Source: Brachionus plicatilis
Lineage: Eukaryota; Rotifera; Eurotatoria; Ploima; Brachionidae
Length of the DNA: 64,000 nucleotides
Direction: 5' to 3'
Assembly: GCA_010279815.1 (NCBI GenBank)
Contig: QEOQ01000206.1
Coordinates: 880,185 to 944,184 of the forward strand
Both the position numbers and the translations under genes were made by a program. The notes under the pieces are model-generated. The model was not told the origin of the DNA. It saw only the letters and a program-made list of their open reading frames with translations, and did no database searches. Positions 24,001 to 41,815 of the stretch are shown here, in pieces; the stretch's first letter is position 1; each line of letters opens with the position of its first letter.

Positions 24001-25069
24001 CCAACCACAATTTTATACAACAACTCAATACCGAGTTTATATCATGGTCAACATAATGCTCTAGATATTAGTGAATTTATAGAAGTAATTTTTAAAATTA
24101 TTTTTTAATCAAAAACAATTTTTAAATATTTAAAAGGACATATTAAATCCTTCAGTCATAACTCTGACCTACGACTCTTTTTATCAATTGGTAGGTTCAA
24201 AGCCTGCTGAAAAAATATGGATGATTGACTTTTTTGCTAGTTGGTGTGGACCATGTCAGCAATTGGCGCCTGAATGGCGAAAATTAGCCAAAGTAATTCA
24301 TTTTTTTTTCAAAAAAAAAAACAAAAATTTAAATAAAATTTTATTTTAAGCGAGTTGATTCGAAGACAATAACAGTAGCTCAAGTTGACTGCGTTATTGA
24401 ACAGCGTTTGTGTTCGGAGCAAGGTGTTAATTCTTATCCAAACATTCGTTTGTACCCAACAGGCTCAAGCGGCTATTCTCGCTTTGATCAATATCAAGGA
24501 TGGATGAGGGACGCTAATTCACTGTTACAATGGGCTGGCAATTACATGCCAACCATATCAGTTATGTTAAACTTGGAAACTTTTGAAAATTTAGTTCTTA
24601 GTAATTTCAAAGACGAAAGTATAAATGATCAATTGCCTTGGATCGTTGACTTTTATGCACCTTGGTGCGGTCATTGTCAAGTGTTTGCTCCAACATTCGA
24701 AGCCCTAGCCAGTGTAAGTCTATAATAAGATATTATTTGATGTCGTATTTTAAATTTTTACAGAAATTCGAAGGAAAAGTAAAATTTGGTAAAGTAAATT
24801 GTCAGCAATATCAGCATTTATGTCAAGCATGTGGTATCAGAGCGTATCCGACTGTAAAATTTTATCCCATAATTACCTCTAATTACGTGGTATGTTTAAG
24901 AATTTGAAAGAGAAAATTTTATTTAAAAAAAAATTAACCCATTTAGAATTGGGGCGCTGGAGAAGAGATTTTCGATATGGACATTAATCGATTATCAAAC
25001 TTAATCGATGCCAAACTAATTAAACATGGCTACAAGCATTCCAAAAAATCTGACAAATCAGAATTATAG
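21053..25069 (+). CDS. DNAJC10: DNAJC10 / ERdj5, ER J-domain and thioredoxin-repeat reductase
   Basis: ER-luminal disulfide reductase that works with BiP in folding and ER-associated degradation. Thirteen exons: 21053-21259, 21358-21574, 21624-21709, 21919-22044, 22220-22246, 22708-23175, 23229-23352, 23405-23721, 23863-24084, 24137-24292, 24351-24713, 24764-24889 and 24947-25069. Total 853 residues (human 793). A hydrophobic signal peptide (about 1-29) precedes the J domain with HPD at 64-66. Four active thioredoxin-type sites follow: CSHC (161-164), CPPC (526-529), CGPC (635-638) and CGHC (756-759). Redox-inactive thioredoxin-like segments lie between the first and second. The last four residues, KSEL, look like a variant KDEL retrieval signal. 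As I recall it, human ERdj5 has CSHC, CPPC, CHPC and CGPC, so the last two sites differ. Exon 5 is a 27-nt microexon. The ATG directly follows a TTAG acceptor-like sequence. Confidence 0.95.
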
Positions 25070-25770
25070 TTTGGTTATTTTAATGCCTCAAAGGCAGCAT
25101 AAATTAGTTTTGAGATTTTTTTTAAATGAACCATAATGGCAAGATAATTTCTTTTTTTTTTAAATTTAGATTTAGCTTTTTTTTTTATTATTTTGAAGGG
25201 GTAAATTGGATTTTTTTAAAGATTTTTTCTTATCAAGCAAAAAAATTTTAGGATTTAATTTTAATATTATTATCATGATGCAAAATATGAGACTTTGTGA
25301 ACTAATATAAACTAAATTTAAGTTGCAATTATGTTCGAATACGCAACGCTTTAAATGCAAATTTTATAAAATTCAAATAGAAAAGAAAAGAAATTTTTGG
25401 ATTTTTTATTATTTTTTTTTAGCTATTTTAGTTGTTTTTGCTTGGATTTGAAAGCGTACAAGAAGAAGCAATCTCAATTTTTTTTCATTCTTTTTACCAA
25501 TGCTGATTGTTTTCTCAACAATTTTATAATAAAAATTTTAAATTCAAGAAAATATTTCATTATTTGTGCATTGTCTGAATTTTTTAAAAACCAACATTTG
25601 GGATTAATGCACCCAAAAAAGAAATGCGCACACGCAAAATTATTATTATTTTTTTCACTTAGATTTTTACCTATTTTTATTTTTAACAAAAAATAAAGCT
25701 TTTTTTGGCAAATATCAGCCATTCAAGTATAGTTTAATTTAGTTTGAACACGATTTTTAATGTTTGTTGT
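25070..25770. other. Spacer between DNAJC10 and the KLF gene
   Basis: DNAJC10 3' untranslated region and presumably the promoter and 5' untranslated region of the Kruppel-like factor. A TTTAATTTAG acceptor-like sequence lies about 40 bp upstream of the KLF ATG. Frames here are Phe/Lys-rich and opposed on the two strands, and are not convincing genes. Confidence 0.45.
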
Positions 25771-31960
<6,190 letters not shown>

Positions 31961-34900
31961 ATAAATTTTCCTATTTTTGTCCAAATAAGTAGGGAGTTGG
32001 AAGGAAAGATCGATTGACGGAGACAAGTTGTTTGGCACTAGGAAGCAGGCAGCTCGACTGTGTCCAGTCAATGATTTCAAATGTTTAAAACCAGCAAATG
32101 TGTCTGTGATTTTGATCTTATCCCCATGGTGCAACTCAAACACTTAAATCCACCGATTGAAAATTTTTTGCTTGATGTTTTTAACTTTATTAATTAAAAC
32201 CGGTTTTAAAAATTGTAGAATATTTTTAAGTTTAATTTGAAATATTAGATTTTGTTCTTATCTAAGCTTATTTTTAATTTAAAATATTTCAAGGCTTAGA
32301 TGTTGTTCTGTAAAGATGAAAAATTTTATTTTAAAACAAATGAACTACAGAGAAAATTAATTGTTAAAATATTAGAAAATTTTATTTTTTTTTCGATTTT
32401 TGTTTTTTGTAATTAGACTTAAAACGTATTTTAAAACTTTTACCGAAATTATCTGTGATTTTTTAATTTTATTATTTTTATTCATTGGCAGCGAACAACT
32501 TTGAGATAATCTTTACGAGATTTGGACAGAGTTTTTGTTGTTCTTGTCTTTATTTTTAAATATAACTTATAAATATTTTTTAAATATTATTTATCTTATG
32601 AAAATATATTTTTGTTGAAAAATTTTAGATAAAATTTACCGAAAAAAAATTATTTATATTTTTATTAATTCCTTTTGATTGAGTGAATCCTAAAATTATT
32701 TCAAATATTGGCCATAATATATAAATTTACCAACTTCTTAGTCATCCAATAAGTTAACAATTCTTTGCCATTAAATTATCATTAATATTTATTTTTTGAA
32801 TTTTTTTTTCAGCAGTTTTTTTTCGTCTAAAAACAGATTTAGATGAATTTGAGTGAACTTTTTGTTTACTTAATAAAAAGAATTCTGACTTATTCATCTT
32901 ATATATATTTTTGACAGTATCTTGTAATCTTTTTATAATTTTCAAATCACTCGTTGAGAGTTATTTTTATTAATGTGCTCCATAGAGAATTGAAGTGATA
33001 TTGAATTTTGGTGTTGCCCTTTAGTAAATTGTTTACATCATTAATTTATTTTTTTTTTACCTGTGCCGAGCTTAAGCTCCTTCAGATTGAAAAATAAAAT
33101 AAAATTAAAAATGTAAAGAAAAAATAAGATAAAAGTAAAATGAGTTAAGATAAAATATAAAAGCTGATACAATTTCTCAAATAACGCCAAAATTAATTTA
33201 ATCTTATTTATTAGATTTAAAAATGCAGCTTAATAAAACTTGACACAACTTAATGTTCATGATGATAAAATGTTTGTTTAACACATATTTATATAATTTT
33301 TACACCCTCAATTAATTGCTATCGTTTTTAGATTTTATCAACGCGAATAACTTGATAATAATTTTGGAAAATTTTAAGTCTGTTTTTTCAATAATACAAT
33401 AATGTCTATTTGACTCCACAATCTTATCAGTTTCTCTTATTTCTCTAATTTTCCTTTAATAGCGTAATGTGCTACCATAGGCGATCTCCTAGTAGACCGC
33501 CTCCGCAAGCTTGCTTGCCGTAGCTTATTATTATTATTAATATTTCAAATCAATTAATCTCCAAAATTATTCAGCTTTTGGTTGCCTAAGTTTTAAAAGC
33601 TAAAATAATTCGATGAAAAATAAATTAATTTTCTTTTAATTTAGAAATAAGTTGATAACTTTTGAAAAACTTGATAATTTTTATGTCGAATTATTTTTTT
33701 TTTTAATGAATTTAAATAAATGAAGTGTTAATCAGTCTCTTGAGGCATGGACACTATCCTGTTGATTAACCTTGAAATTGAAAAAAAAAAAATTGAAGTT
33801 TGGAGCAAAAAAAATTAAAGCAAAATATTTTCTTTTAATTTAGAAATAAGTTGATATATTTTGAAAAATTTGAAAATTTTTAACCATTAAAATCAAAAAA
33901 AAAAATTGAAAACCTAATATTAGTACTTAACCTAACCTAACTAACAAACCTAATAAAACCTTACTAACAAAATTTAAAAATTTTTCGAATTTAAGCTTCA
34001 TTGATCTTTACATTAACCAAAATATTAATGGATAAATATAAAATAGGCATTTTGAATCTGAAAGAAACAAAATTTAAACAATCTTTTAAATAATAATAAT
34101 AATGATAAAGTTTAAGCATTTAAAATGAAGCAAGAAACTTCATAGCCAGTGAATTTTACTGATTAAAAATTAAAATTATCATAAAAAGATCCTTATTTTT
34201 TACAGTTTAGAACATTATTTTGTGTAAAATTATGCAATAAAATGTAGGAAAAATTTAAAATTTCAAGTTGCGAAAAATTCATTAAAAATCAAACTTTTTC
34301 TCCGAAAAATTAGACTTTTTTGGGCGTCATCATTTTTGTTAAGTTTGACTTAAAAAAATGTTATTTAATTTGTTTTCAGGTTTAATTTGTTTAAAGATTT
34401 AATTTTAATTCAAACTTTCAAATCAAAACCGAATTTAAGTAAAGCGTTTTTAATGAAACTGAAGAACAGATAAAATTACATCATTTTACGTAATTATTCA
34501 TTTTATTTCATTCTTCATTTTATGTAATTTTGTGTAATCTTACATTTTTTTTTGTAATTTTCCCAGTTCTGCGCTTTGATTGCAAACGCTGCACTTAAAT
34601 TCGATTTTGATTTTAAAAGTCTGGATTAAAAATAAATTTGAAAAAAAATTAAATAATATTTTTTTTTTCTAGAGAAATTAATTTTTGAGTTTATGAGCCA
34701 AAAAATTTAAATACAATAAATTCAATAAAATAAAATTAATTTAAATATTTTAAGCTTGCTAATCACATTGAGAGCCTCTTCAAATGCACAATGCTTCAAT
34801 GTTATTTTTAATTGGTTTTTAGAATAGAAAATACGCAACTTTATCATAGCCTATAAATTTTAATAAAGGTTCCGAAAATGCAAAGCGTCTACACTATCCG

Positions 34901-35057
34901 AGAAAATTATACTAAACTTTGAATTCAAAATTTACATAAAGAGGATTTTTCTTCAATGAAAAAACAAAAAATTTTCTAGTAAATCTCTTTAACTTATAAT
35001 ATTTTAAATATTTATAAAAGTGCGTAAATTGCTCGTTTCAAAAATCGTCTTCGAAAG
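31961..35057. other. Intergenic region downstream of KLF
   Basis: A/T-rich DNA starting with the KLF 3' untranslated region. A GC-richer spot at 33477-33527 contains AGGCGATCTCC...GACCGCCT and the palindrome GCAAGCTTGC, followed by a (TTA)n tract. It could be the 3' end of a SINE-like repeat. GAGCTTAAGCTCCTTCAG at 33069 recurs in variant form near 37023 and, inverted, near 37378. A ~50-bp direct repeat lies at 33631-33680 and 33830-33879. No gene supported. Confidence 0.5.
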
Positions 35058-35066
35058 TGTTTTGCT

Positions 35067-35420
35067 GGGGTTGTGAAGTTCGTTTCAATTCGATCATTTC
35101 AATTCAGATAAACTTGAATAACTTTTTTACTAAAAGAGATAATTTAGTTCCATAAAATGCTCAATTATAAGCAAATTTGCTTAATTCAGTAAATTAAGTC
35201 TGCAAAATACTCTGCAATTTTATGCATTTTGCACGCCATTAAAAAGTATTCTAATCAACTGTGCAAGTACATTGCAGAGTTTTTGCAGACATATATTCTG
35301 ATTAAGCAAAGTTGCTTAAACATTAAGCATTTTACAGAACTAAATTATTCCTTATAATAAAAAAGTTATTAAAATTTTTCTGAATTGAAACGATCGAATT
35401 GAAATGAACTTCATAACCCC
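35067..35420. mobile_element. Foldback element copy B with exact 9-bp target duplication
   Basis: A 354-bp palindromic element. Left end GGGGTTGTGAAGTTCGTTTC is mirrored by the right end (...GAAATGAACTTCATAACCCC), and similarity runs through about 165 bp per arm. TGTTTTGCT occurs immediately outside both ends (35058-35066 and 35421-35429), a perfect 9-bp target-site duplication. GG-ended TIRs with 9-bp duplications are typical of Mutator-like (MULE) elements; that assignment is inference. No coding capacity. Related to copy A at 15905-16266. Confidence 0.9.
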
Positions 35421-36095
35421 TGTTTTGCTGTCGTTTCAAACAAAAACAATATTTTTAACGGGACGTTTTTTGGAACAAGACACAATTTAGGGCTTTTTCA
35501 GAAAGAAAATTGAACAGACTTTTGTATTAAGTAATTAAAGAATAAATGGATATAAAAACCGTTCTTTTTTATTTTATTGGTAAAAAAATACTGTACATGA
35601 TTTGGTTTGATTTTTTGTGTTTGAATTACAAAATGTATCCAATATAACATTGAAAAAGTGTGATGTTTCAATATTTTTTCAGTTTCAAATAAAAAAACAA
35701 TTTTAAGTTAATATTGCAAACATTAAAAACTTTGTTTTTTTTTTATAAATTCTGACTTTGAGTTTGTGATATGAAGATAATATAGATAGTTTAAAAAACT
35801 ATCTACGCTCTGTTTTCCATTTTTTATAAATTGAGTTTTTTTTTAATGCATCAAACGCATCAAACGAACGTCAATTGTCAAGTCAAAATTTAAAAAGAAA
35901 AAAACCAAGTTTTTTGGGCATTGTCGGTTAACTATGGTTTACTTATTACTGGAACAATTCTTGTTTTATTAGTTCAACGAATCTAAAAATTGTTCACCTT
36001 TTTTAATATTTTTTCATCTATTTAGAAAAAAGCTAAATGTAATATTAAAAAATAAGATAGATAAAAAAATTAAGTCGGGCGGGGTAGGTTAAAAT

Positions 36096-36825
36096 GGGTT
36101 TGTTGTTTTAACATACATCAAAATCTTCTCAACATACATTCATATCTTTTCAGCATACACAAAATTTTTCAAAACATACATTAACTTAAAAACATACAAA
36201 CATGCTAAAAACATACATACTAGCTTAAAAACATACACACATACTTAAAAGCATACAAAAATTGGCATATTAAAAAATAAAAAATTGAAATTTAAAATTA
36301 TTTTCAAAAAATTTAATAAAATGAATAGACGGACAAAACAAACAATTAATTATAAATATAAAATATGTGATCATTTATTAGCACTAGAATCATTATTAAA
36401 TGCACGTGAATTTGTAAATAAGCCAAAAAAAGGAGGTCAAAAAAAGTCTACTAAATCATTAGAAAAAGATTAGTTAATTATTAATTTTTGACTTATATTA
36501 TTAAATTTAATTAAATCGAATAAAACATTTTTTTTAATAGTTTATTACTAAATTTTTGTATTTTGAAAATTAAAATTAATCGTCTCTTTTATTTAAAAAT
36601 AATTCTTTTATTTATATGCTAAAATTAAACAGGACTAAATTTAAAAGTGATTTTTTTAAAAAACCAGTATGTCTGTTAGCAATCTGTATGTTTTTCAGTC
36701 CTATGTATATTTTTAAGAATTTTGTATGATTTTCAGCAAATGTATGTTTTGATAAAAACTACGTATGGTGAAAAGATTTGAATGTATGGTGAAAAGATTT
36801 TTATGTATGTTGGTCAGCTAGACCC
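36096..36825. mobile_element. 730-bp element: 9-bp TSD, mirrored ACATACA/TGTATGT arrays
   Basis: Ends are GGGTTTGTTGTTTTAACATA on the left and (...TATGTTGGTCAGCTAGACCC) on the right, imperfect terminal inverted repeats starting GGGT. GGTTAAAAT flanks both sides exactly (36087-36095 and 36826-36834), a 9-bp target duplication. About eight ACATACA-like motifs spaced roughly 20 bp fill 36109-36265, and about eight TGTATGT-like motifs in mirror orientation fill 36665-36812. The centre holds a 50-codon ORF. Subterminal motif arrays are typical transposase-binding regions of hAT and MULE elements. I infer a non-autonomous member of a 9-bp-TSD family. Confidence 0.88.
36321..36473 (+). CDS. Small Lys-rich ORF inside the 730-bp element
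   Basis: ATG to TAG, 50 residues, starting MNRRTKQTINYKYKICDHLL and ending KKSTKSLEKD. It is basic, with a KKGGQKKS stretch, and sits exactly between the two subterminal motif arrays. It could be a transposase remnant, a captured exon fragment or chance. No motif recognised, and expression is unproven. Confidence 0.3.
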   Translation: MNRRTKQTINYKYKICDHLLALESLLNAREFVNKPKKGGQKKSTKSLEKD

Positions 36826-37660
36826 GGTTAAAATTGCGAAATAGATGAATCTAATATTCCAAAAGTCAAACACTTGAAGGGTGAAAAATTAATTTTAATT
36901 TTCTTTATTTGTTATCATTTATGTATATAGGCTAAGATTTAAGTAGAGAGTGCATTTGGGTATTTGGGATCGTTACCAGGCTAACCAGATTGGAACAAAT
37001 GATTTTTCTCTGATCTGGTTGACCTAAGCTCCTTCAAATTAAAAAAAAAACAAAAAAATAATTAACTTCACAATTGTTTATTTTTATTTCAGTTTCGAGA
37101 ATTAGGCATTCTATTGAAAAGCTTTTTTAAATTTGTTCAACTAGTTTGAAAATTGTTCACATAATTCTATTTTGGTTCACCTTTACGCGAACAAAAAAAT
37201 TAGATAAACTAATAGTTCACAAAACCCGAGAACAAGAATTTTTCGCATAATAAGTGAATAATGGTTCACCTAACCGACAAGACAAAGTTTTTCGACGATT
37301 GAATGTAAATTTAAAAATCTAAATGAATTGTATATCTTTTTCTTTTTAAATTTTTTTTTGTCATATATTTTTATTCTGAAGGAGCATTAGCTTGGTACAG
37401 ATAAACAAATTAAAAAGTTACTAAAAAATAATCTATATAATAAAAATATTCGATAGTTTTTTTCAAATTTCCAAATAAAATTTAAACTATTTCAAGATTC
37501 ACTTAAGAGTTTGATTTCAATTATGAAGATGCTTGCAATATTTACTAAAAATTATTTTTTTATTTGAAACTGAAAAAATATTTGAAACATCGCACTTTTT
37601 CAATGTTATTTCAACATTCGATACATTTTGTAATTTAAACACAAAAAATTAAACCATTTC

Positions 37661-38976
37661 CTTATTCAATTTGTTTCTGGAGGAAAAAAAAAATTTTTGT
37701 CAATTAAGCTTTTAAGAATCAAAACCTCTTTTTACTTTATTATTTCTTAATTAATCAGTCGTTTAAAAACAAAAAAATTCAACTATTTAAAATACATTAA
37801 TATTTTATTTCAACTTAGTGTTCTTCTGTGTCATCTAACAATTAAAATTGGCTGATCTTTTACATTTAAAATCAGAAATTTTTCAAAAATGTTTATGCTA
37901 AAAAGACAATTATGCTCAAAAAGTTTTGAAACAATTGACATACCAAAATTATTTTAGATCATATAAATATTAAAATTTTTAAAATTAATTAATATTAACT
38001 TTGAAAGCACAAAATATAAAATCGAAAAATTAGAAAATTTCTTTTTTTACTTAACAAAAAACATTTGAATTCAATTTGAATAAAGAATTTTAATTAAATT
38101 GAGTATTTTATTAAAAAATATTTTAAACATTTCGTAATATTTAGAAATCTAACTTAAAAATCATGCTTGATTTCTAGTAAATTAAAATCATTAGATTACT
38201 AGTGTTCAAATATTTTCTTAGTTCTTTAATTAGTAATTTTTTTATCTCTCCATATTAGTAAAAAAGTAAAATTAAAAAATTATAGTCACATAATTACCAT
38301 AAATAATTAAACTTAGCCTACTTTGAAATGTTTAGTAGCATTTAATTTTTAAAAGCAAATGAACCAAATAATTCTATTTTGGTTAAATTGTCAAGCTTTA
38401 ATAGAAACTATGTTTACCTTAGTCATAAATGTCCATAAAATAAATATTTGTAAAAATTCTTCGATAATTTTAGCAATATCAAGTAATTATCTGTTTTAGA
38501 AATTATCAAATATTTAATTTAATTCTGATAAACACATTAAATATCTTCTTATGACTATATGAGGAAAAAACAATTTAAAACAAATTGGAATCCAATGGCA
38601 ACAGCGAGTTTATATAAAGTTTTTTTTCAAATTTTTTAGTGACATAAAATTTCCAATTTTAAAAATTTTCAAGCATAATTTTCATGCTTTTAAGAAAAAT
38701 ATTTATCAAAACAAATTTAAATCTTCATCTTTCAACCTATTTGGATTTATTTATATTTATTATTTCAAAATTCAAGACTCACAATAACTATATTAATGAA
38801 AAGCAATATATTAAAATTTCACATATTTCTCTTCCATTATCATAATAGCTTTCTCTGGCAATTTAAATCTACTACTAAAATCAAATATTTCTTTTTAAAA
38901 TTTATAATATTTTTAAATATTTTAGCATTTGGTCAATTTTAGACCTAGTTTTTTGTACAAATAAAAAAAAATTATA
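37661..38976. other. Spacer upstream of ZDHHC17
   Basis: A/T-rich DNA with no recognisable gene or repeat; presumably contains the ZDHHC17 promoter and 5' untranslated region. Confidence 0.4.
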
Positions 38977-41815
38977 ATGTTTGGCTCACACGGCCATAGT
39001 CATAATGGTACAGCCTGTAAACACAGTCATGGAGCTCAAAATCTCGGCTTCGGCGACGAGGAACAAAAGCCGCCGCATAACCCGCCCATGAATCCCATGA
39101 TGATGGCCATGATGCAACAAATGAGCAACAGTGGAGGTGGTGATGGAACTGTGGCAATGAATCCAATGGTGATGATGATGCAGCAGGCCCAGAATAACCC
39201 TCAAATGAAAGAGGTTTTTGGCAAAATGTTCGAGCAGAGACAGCAGATGATGAAAGAGTTTATGGAAAAAGGTGGCCAGACCAATCCCGAAGCTGTTAAA
39301 GAATTTATGGCTAAAGCTGCCGAGGCACAGGCTAAATTAATGCAGGAATTAAAAGCCTGCAATTTACCAAATAATGGCAACTTAACCACGAATAATCCCG
39401 AATCAAAAGCATCTGATCTGCTAGGCGGAAATTTAAATAATTCTAATTTAGATAATTTAATTAACAAGCGCAGCATGAACCAAAAGTTGAAGGAAGATGA
39501 AGAGAAAAAGTTAATGGAAGCTATTGAGAGAAAAGACTATTCAGTTCTAAATGCAATTAAGGCCACACAATATGGAATCTTGGATAGAGTAAAGGAATTG
39601 ATTGAGTCAGGACAGACAGATCCAAATCAACCGGACAGTGAAAATGTTTACCTGCTACATTGGGCAGCTATTAATAACAGATTAGAAATAGCGAAATATC
39701 TCATAGGTTTGGGAGTAAAGGTGGATGCAGTTGGTGGCGAATTGGAAACAACAGCTTTAAATTGGGCAGCAAGAAGTGGTCACATTCACATGTGCATTCT
39801 ACTCATTCAGAATGGAGCTGATCCGAACATTTTTGATGTTGAAGGCTTTTCTACAATTCATGTGGCTTCAATGTTCGGCCATTCAAATGTCGTAGCCTAT
39901 TTACTTGTTAAAGGAATTGATGTAAGATATTTAAGAGTGAAATTTTTTATTTTGCTACAATTTATTTTCTTAAAAATAGCCGGACTTTAGAGACAAAAGT
40001 GGAACAACCCCACTCATGTTTGCTGCTCAACGGGTCCATTCGTAATTTGCAGAAAATTAAAAATTAACCTTTTTTCTATTTTTTTTTAATTTAGCCGAGA
40101 CCCAGCACAATTGCTGATAACTTTTAATGCTAATTTAAATGCTCAAGATTCAAAAGGAAACACTCCATTGCATTATACTGTAGCATTTAATAATGCGACT
40201 GTAATGGATATTTTGCTAAATAAAGGTGCATCTCAAAACATTCCAAATAATAAAGGACAAACAGCACTCGATTTGGCCATTGATCGTAAAAAAACCAATG
40301 CAGCAAATTTTCTGCAATCATTCCAAGATGGGAAAGAATATTTGCCATCCATTTTTAGATCTATAGCCAGAAATAAAGAATTTAAAAAATTTTTTACCAG
40401 ACTGTATCCATTTTTTGTTGTTTATTATTTAATTTACGTTATACAATTGAGCGGACATTGGTTTTGGAAGATATTGTACATTGGTTTTCTTTATGGCACA
40501 ACTTATGTGTTTCGTTTGTAAGATTGATTTTTATTAGCCATGATTTGCTTTATTGATTATATTTTTTGCTCTTTTGAAGAATAATTTTTGACCGATGGAC
40601 GACGCGCTATGTCCCGATGGCAGTGGCGACATCACTCTTCTTTTGGTTGTATACAACTTGGTTTATTTACTTTAGACCAATTGTTTTTGACTTTTCAATT
40701 TATACTTTGACATTTATAATGGTTACTATGCTCTCATGGTACAATTTTTATAAATCTTATGCCACAGATCCAGGCATTCTTGTTCAAAACAAGGAATCAA
40801 TGAAAACGGTAAATAGATATTTTTTTTATCAAAAAAGGAAAAATTCAGATTTTAAGTTTAATTTTAAAAGCAAGATTTCTTTTTTGAAAAATCATTATTC
40901 CTGATTTATTATATTTTATTTTTACAAATTATAAAAAATTATCTTTTCAAACATTTTCCTTGCTTTAAAATCTCATTAAAGATTTTATTTTAAAATCATA
41001 ATTTATTTAATTTTTTAATTAAAATTCTATTAAAATTGTAAAATTTTTGAAGACAATTCTAAAACTGGTCGAGCAAAATGAATTTTCTCTAAACCAATTT
41101 TGCTCGTCATGCATTATCCGAAAACCATTGAGATCAAAGCATTGTGGAGAATGTGATCGTTGTGTTGCTAAATTCGACCATCATTGTCCTTGGGTAGATA
41201 ATTGTGTGGGTGCCAATAATTTAAAATATTTTGTTGGCTTTGTATTTTGGACTCCGATTTGTGTCTTTTTTTACATGGATGGCGCGATTGCTTGTAAGCT
41301 TATTTAAATTTATTAAAAAAAGAAAAAAAAAAGATTCTTTAAAGACTATCATCAAACCTGTTATCCCTCTGATTTGGAATTATATCCTCACATGAGCTTT
41401 ATGAGAGAAACCATTCAATTTTTTAAATGCTCATCTTGGATCTCGTATTTTACAATAATTGCATTGATCAATCTTTTTTGGATTGGAGCTTTGGGTATTT
41501 GTCACATTTATCAAGTTGTTTTTCTAGGAATGACCACAAATGAGCGACTGAATTACAAAAGATACAAATATTTTGCTGATAACGATGGAAATTTTAAAAA
41601 TCCTTTCAAGTAAGATTTTTAAAGAAAAGATTTTTTAAAAAATTTCTAAATTTTTTTTTGTTAGTTTTGGAATTATTCAAAATTTAGCAGATTTATTGGA
41701 ACTTAAATTTTTATGTCTGAGACCGACTATGATCAATTGGAAAAGGGAACATGATATTCAGGATATACAAAATTTGAGATTTGACAAAAAGAAAGAATCC
41801 CCCTATGATGTTTGA
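38977..41815 (+). CDS. ZDHHC17: ZDHHC17 / HIP14 palmitoyltransferase with N-terminal extension
   Basis: Ankyrin-repeat DHHC protein S-acyltransferase of the Golgi and synaptic vesicle system. Exons: 38977-39921, 39980-40041, 40095-40517, 40580-40808, 41053-41293, 41334-41609 and 41665-41815; about 775 residues against 632 in human. The ankyrin block starts at [20 protein letters not shown] (about 194), includes [10 protein letters not shown] and runs to about 430. Transmembrane segments follow, then ATDPGIL (the DPG motif), a Cys-rich DHHC domain with [16 protein letters not shown] (catalytic Cys near 598), two more membrane spans and [15 protein letters not shown] (the TTxE motif). The first ~190 residues are unlike human or fly HIP14: HGHSHNG and CKHSHG followed by a Met/Gln-rich helix-prone region. 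At the exon 5/6 junction the frame is off by one base next to poly-A (41313-41332), so an assembly homopolymer error or unusual splicing is likely. Confidence 0.92.

Larger units (their letters stand above)
35601..37660. repeat. Large nested palindrome, host of the 730-bp element
   Basis: 35601-35726 (with TTTTTTGTGTTTGAATTACA and AACATTGAAAAAGTGTGATG) is repeated in reverse complement at about 37527-37660 at high identity. A second, inner pair near 35905-35975 and 37215-37295 shares TTGTCGGTTA and ATTCTTGTT blocks. The arms are consistent with one old palindromic element of about 1.3 kb that was later enlarged by insertion of the 730-bp element at 36096-36825. Confidence 0.72.

Noticed and set aside
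25397..25722. Overlapping ~80-100 residue frames on both strands downstream of DNAJC10
   Set aside because: Low-complexity Phe/Lys/Asn translations with no start context, splice partners or domain; typical of A/T-rich noncoding DNA.
33900..33960. CCTAACCTAA-like stretch, considered as telomeric repeat
   Set aside because: Only a few imperfect, irregular units; not a telomere-type array.
38972..39476. Minus-strand His-rich and other frames over ZDHHC17 exon 1
   Set aside because: They are antisense translations of Met/His-rich codons (ATG/CAT repeats). The plus-strand frame continues into ankyrin repeats.
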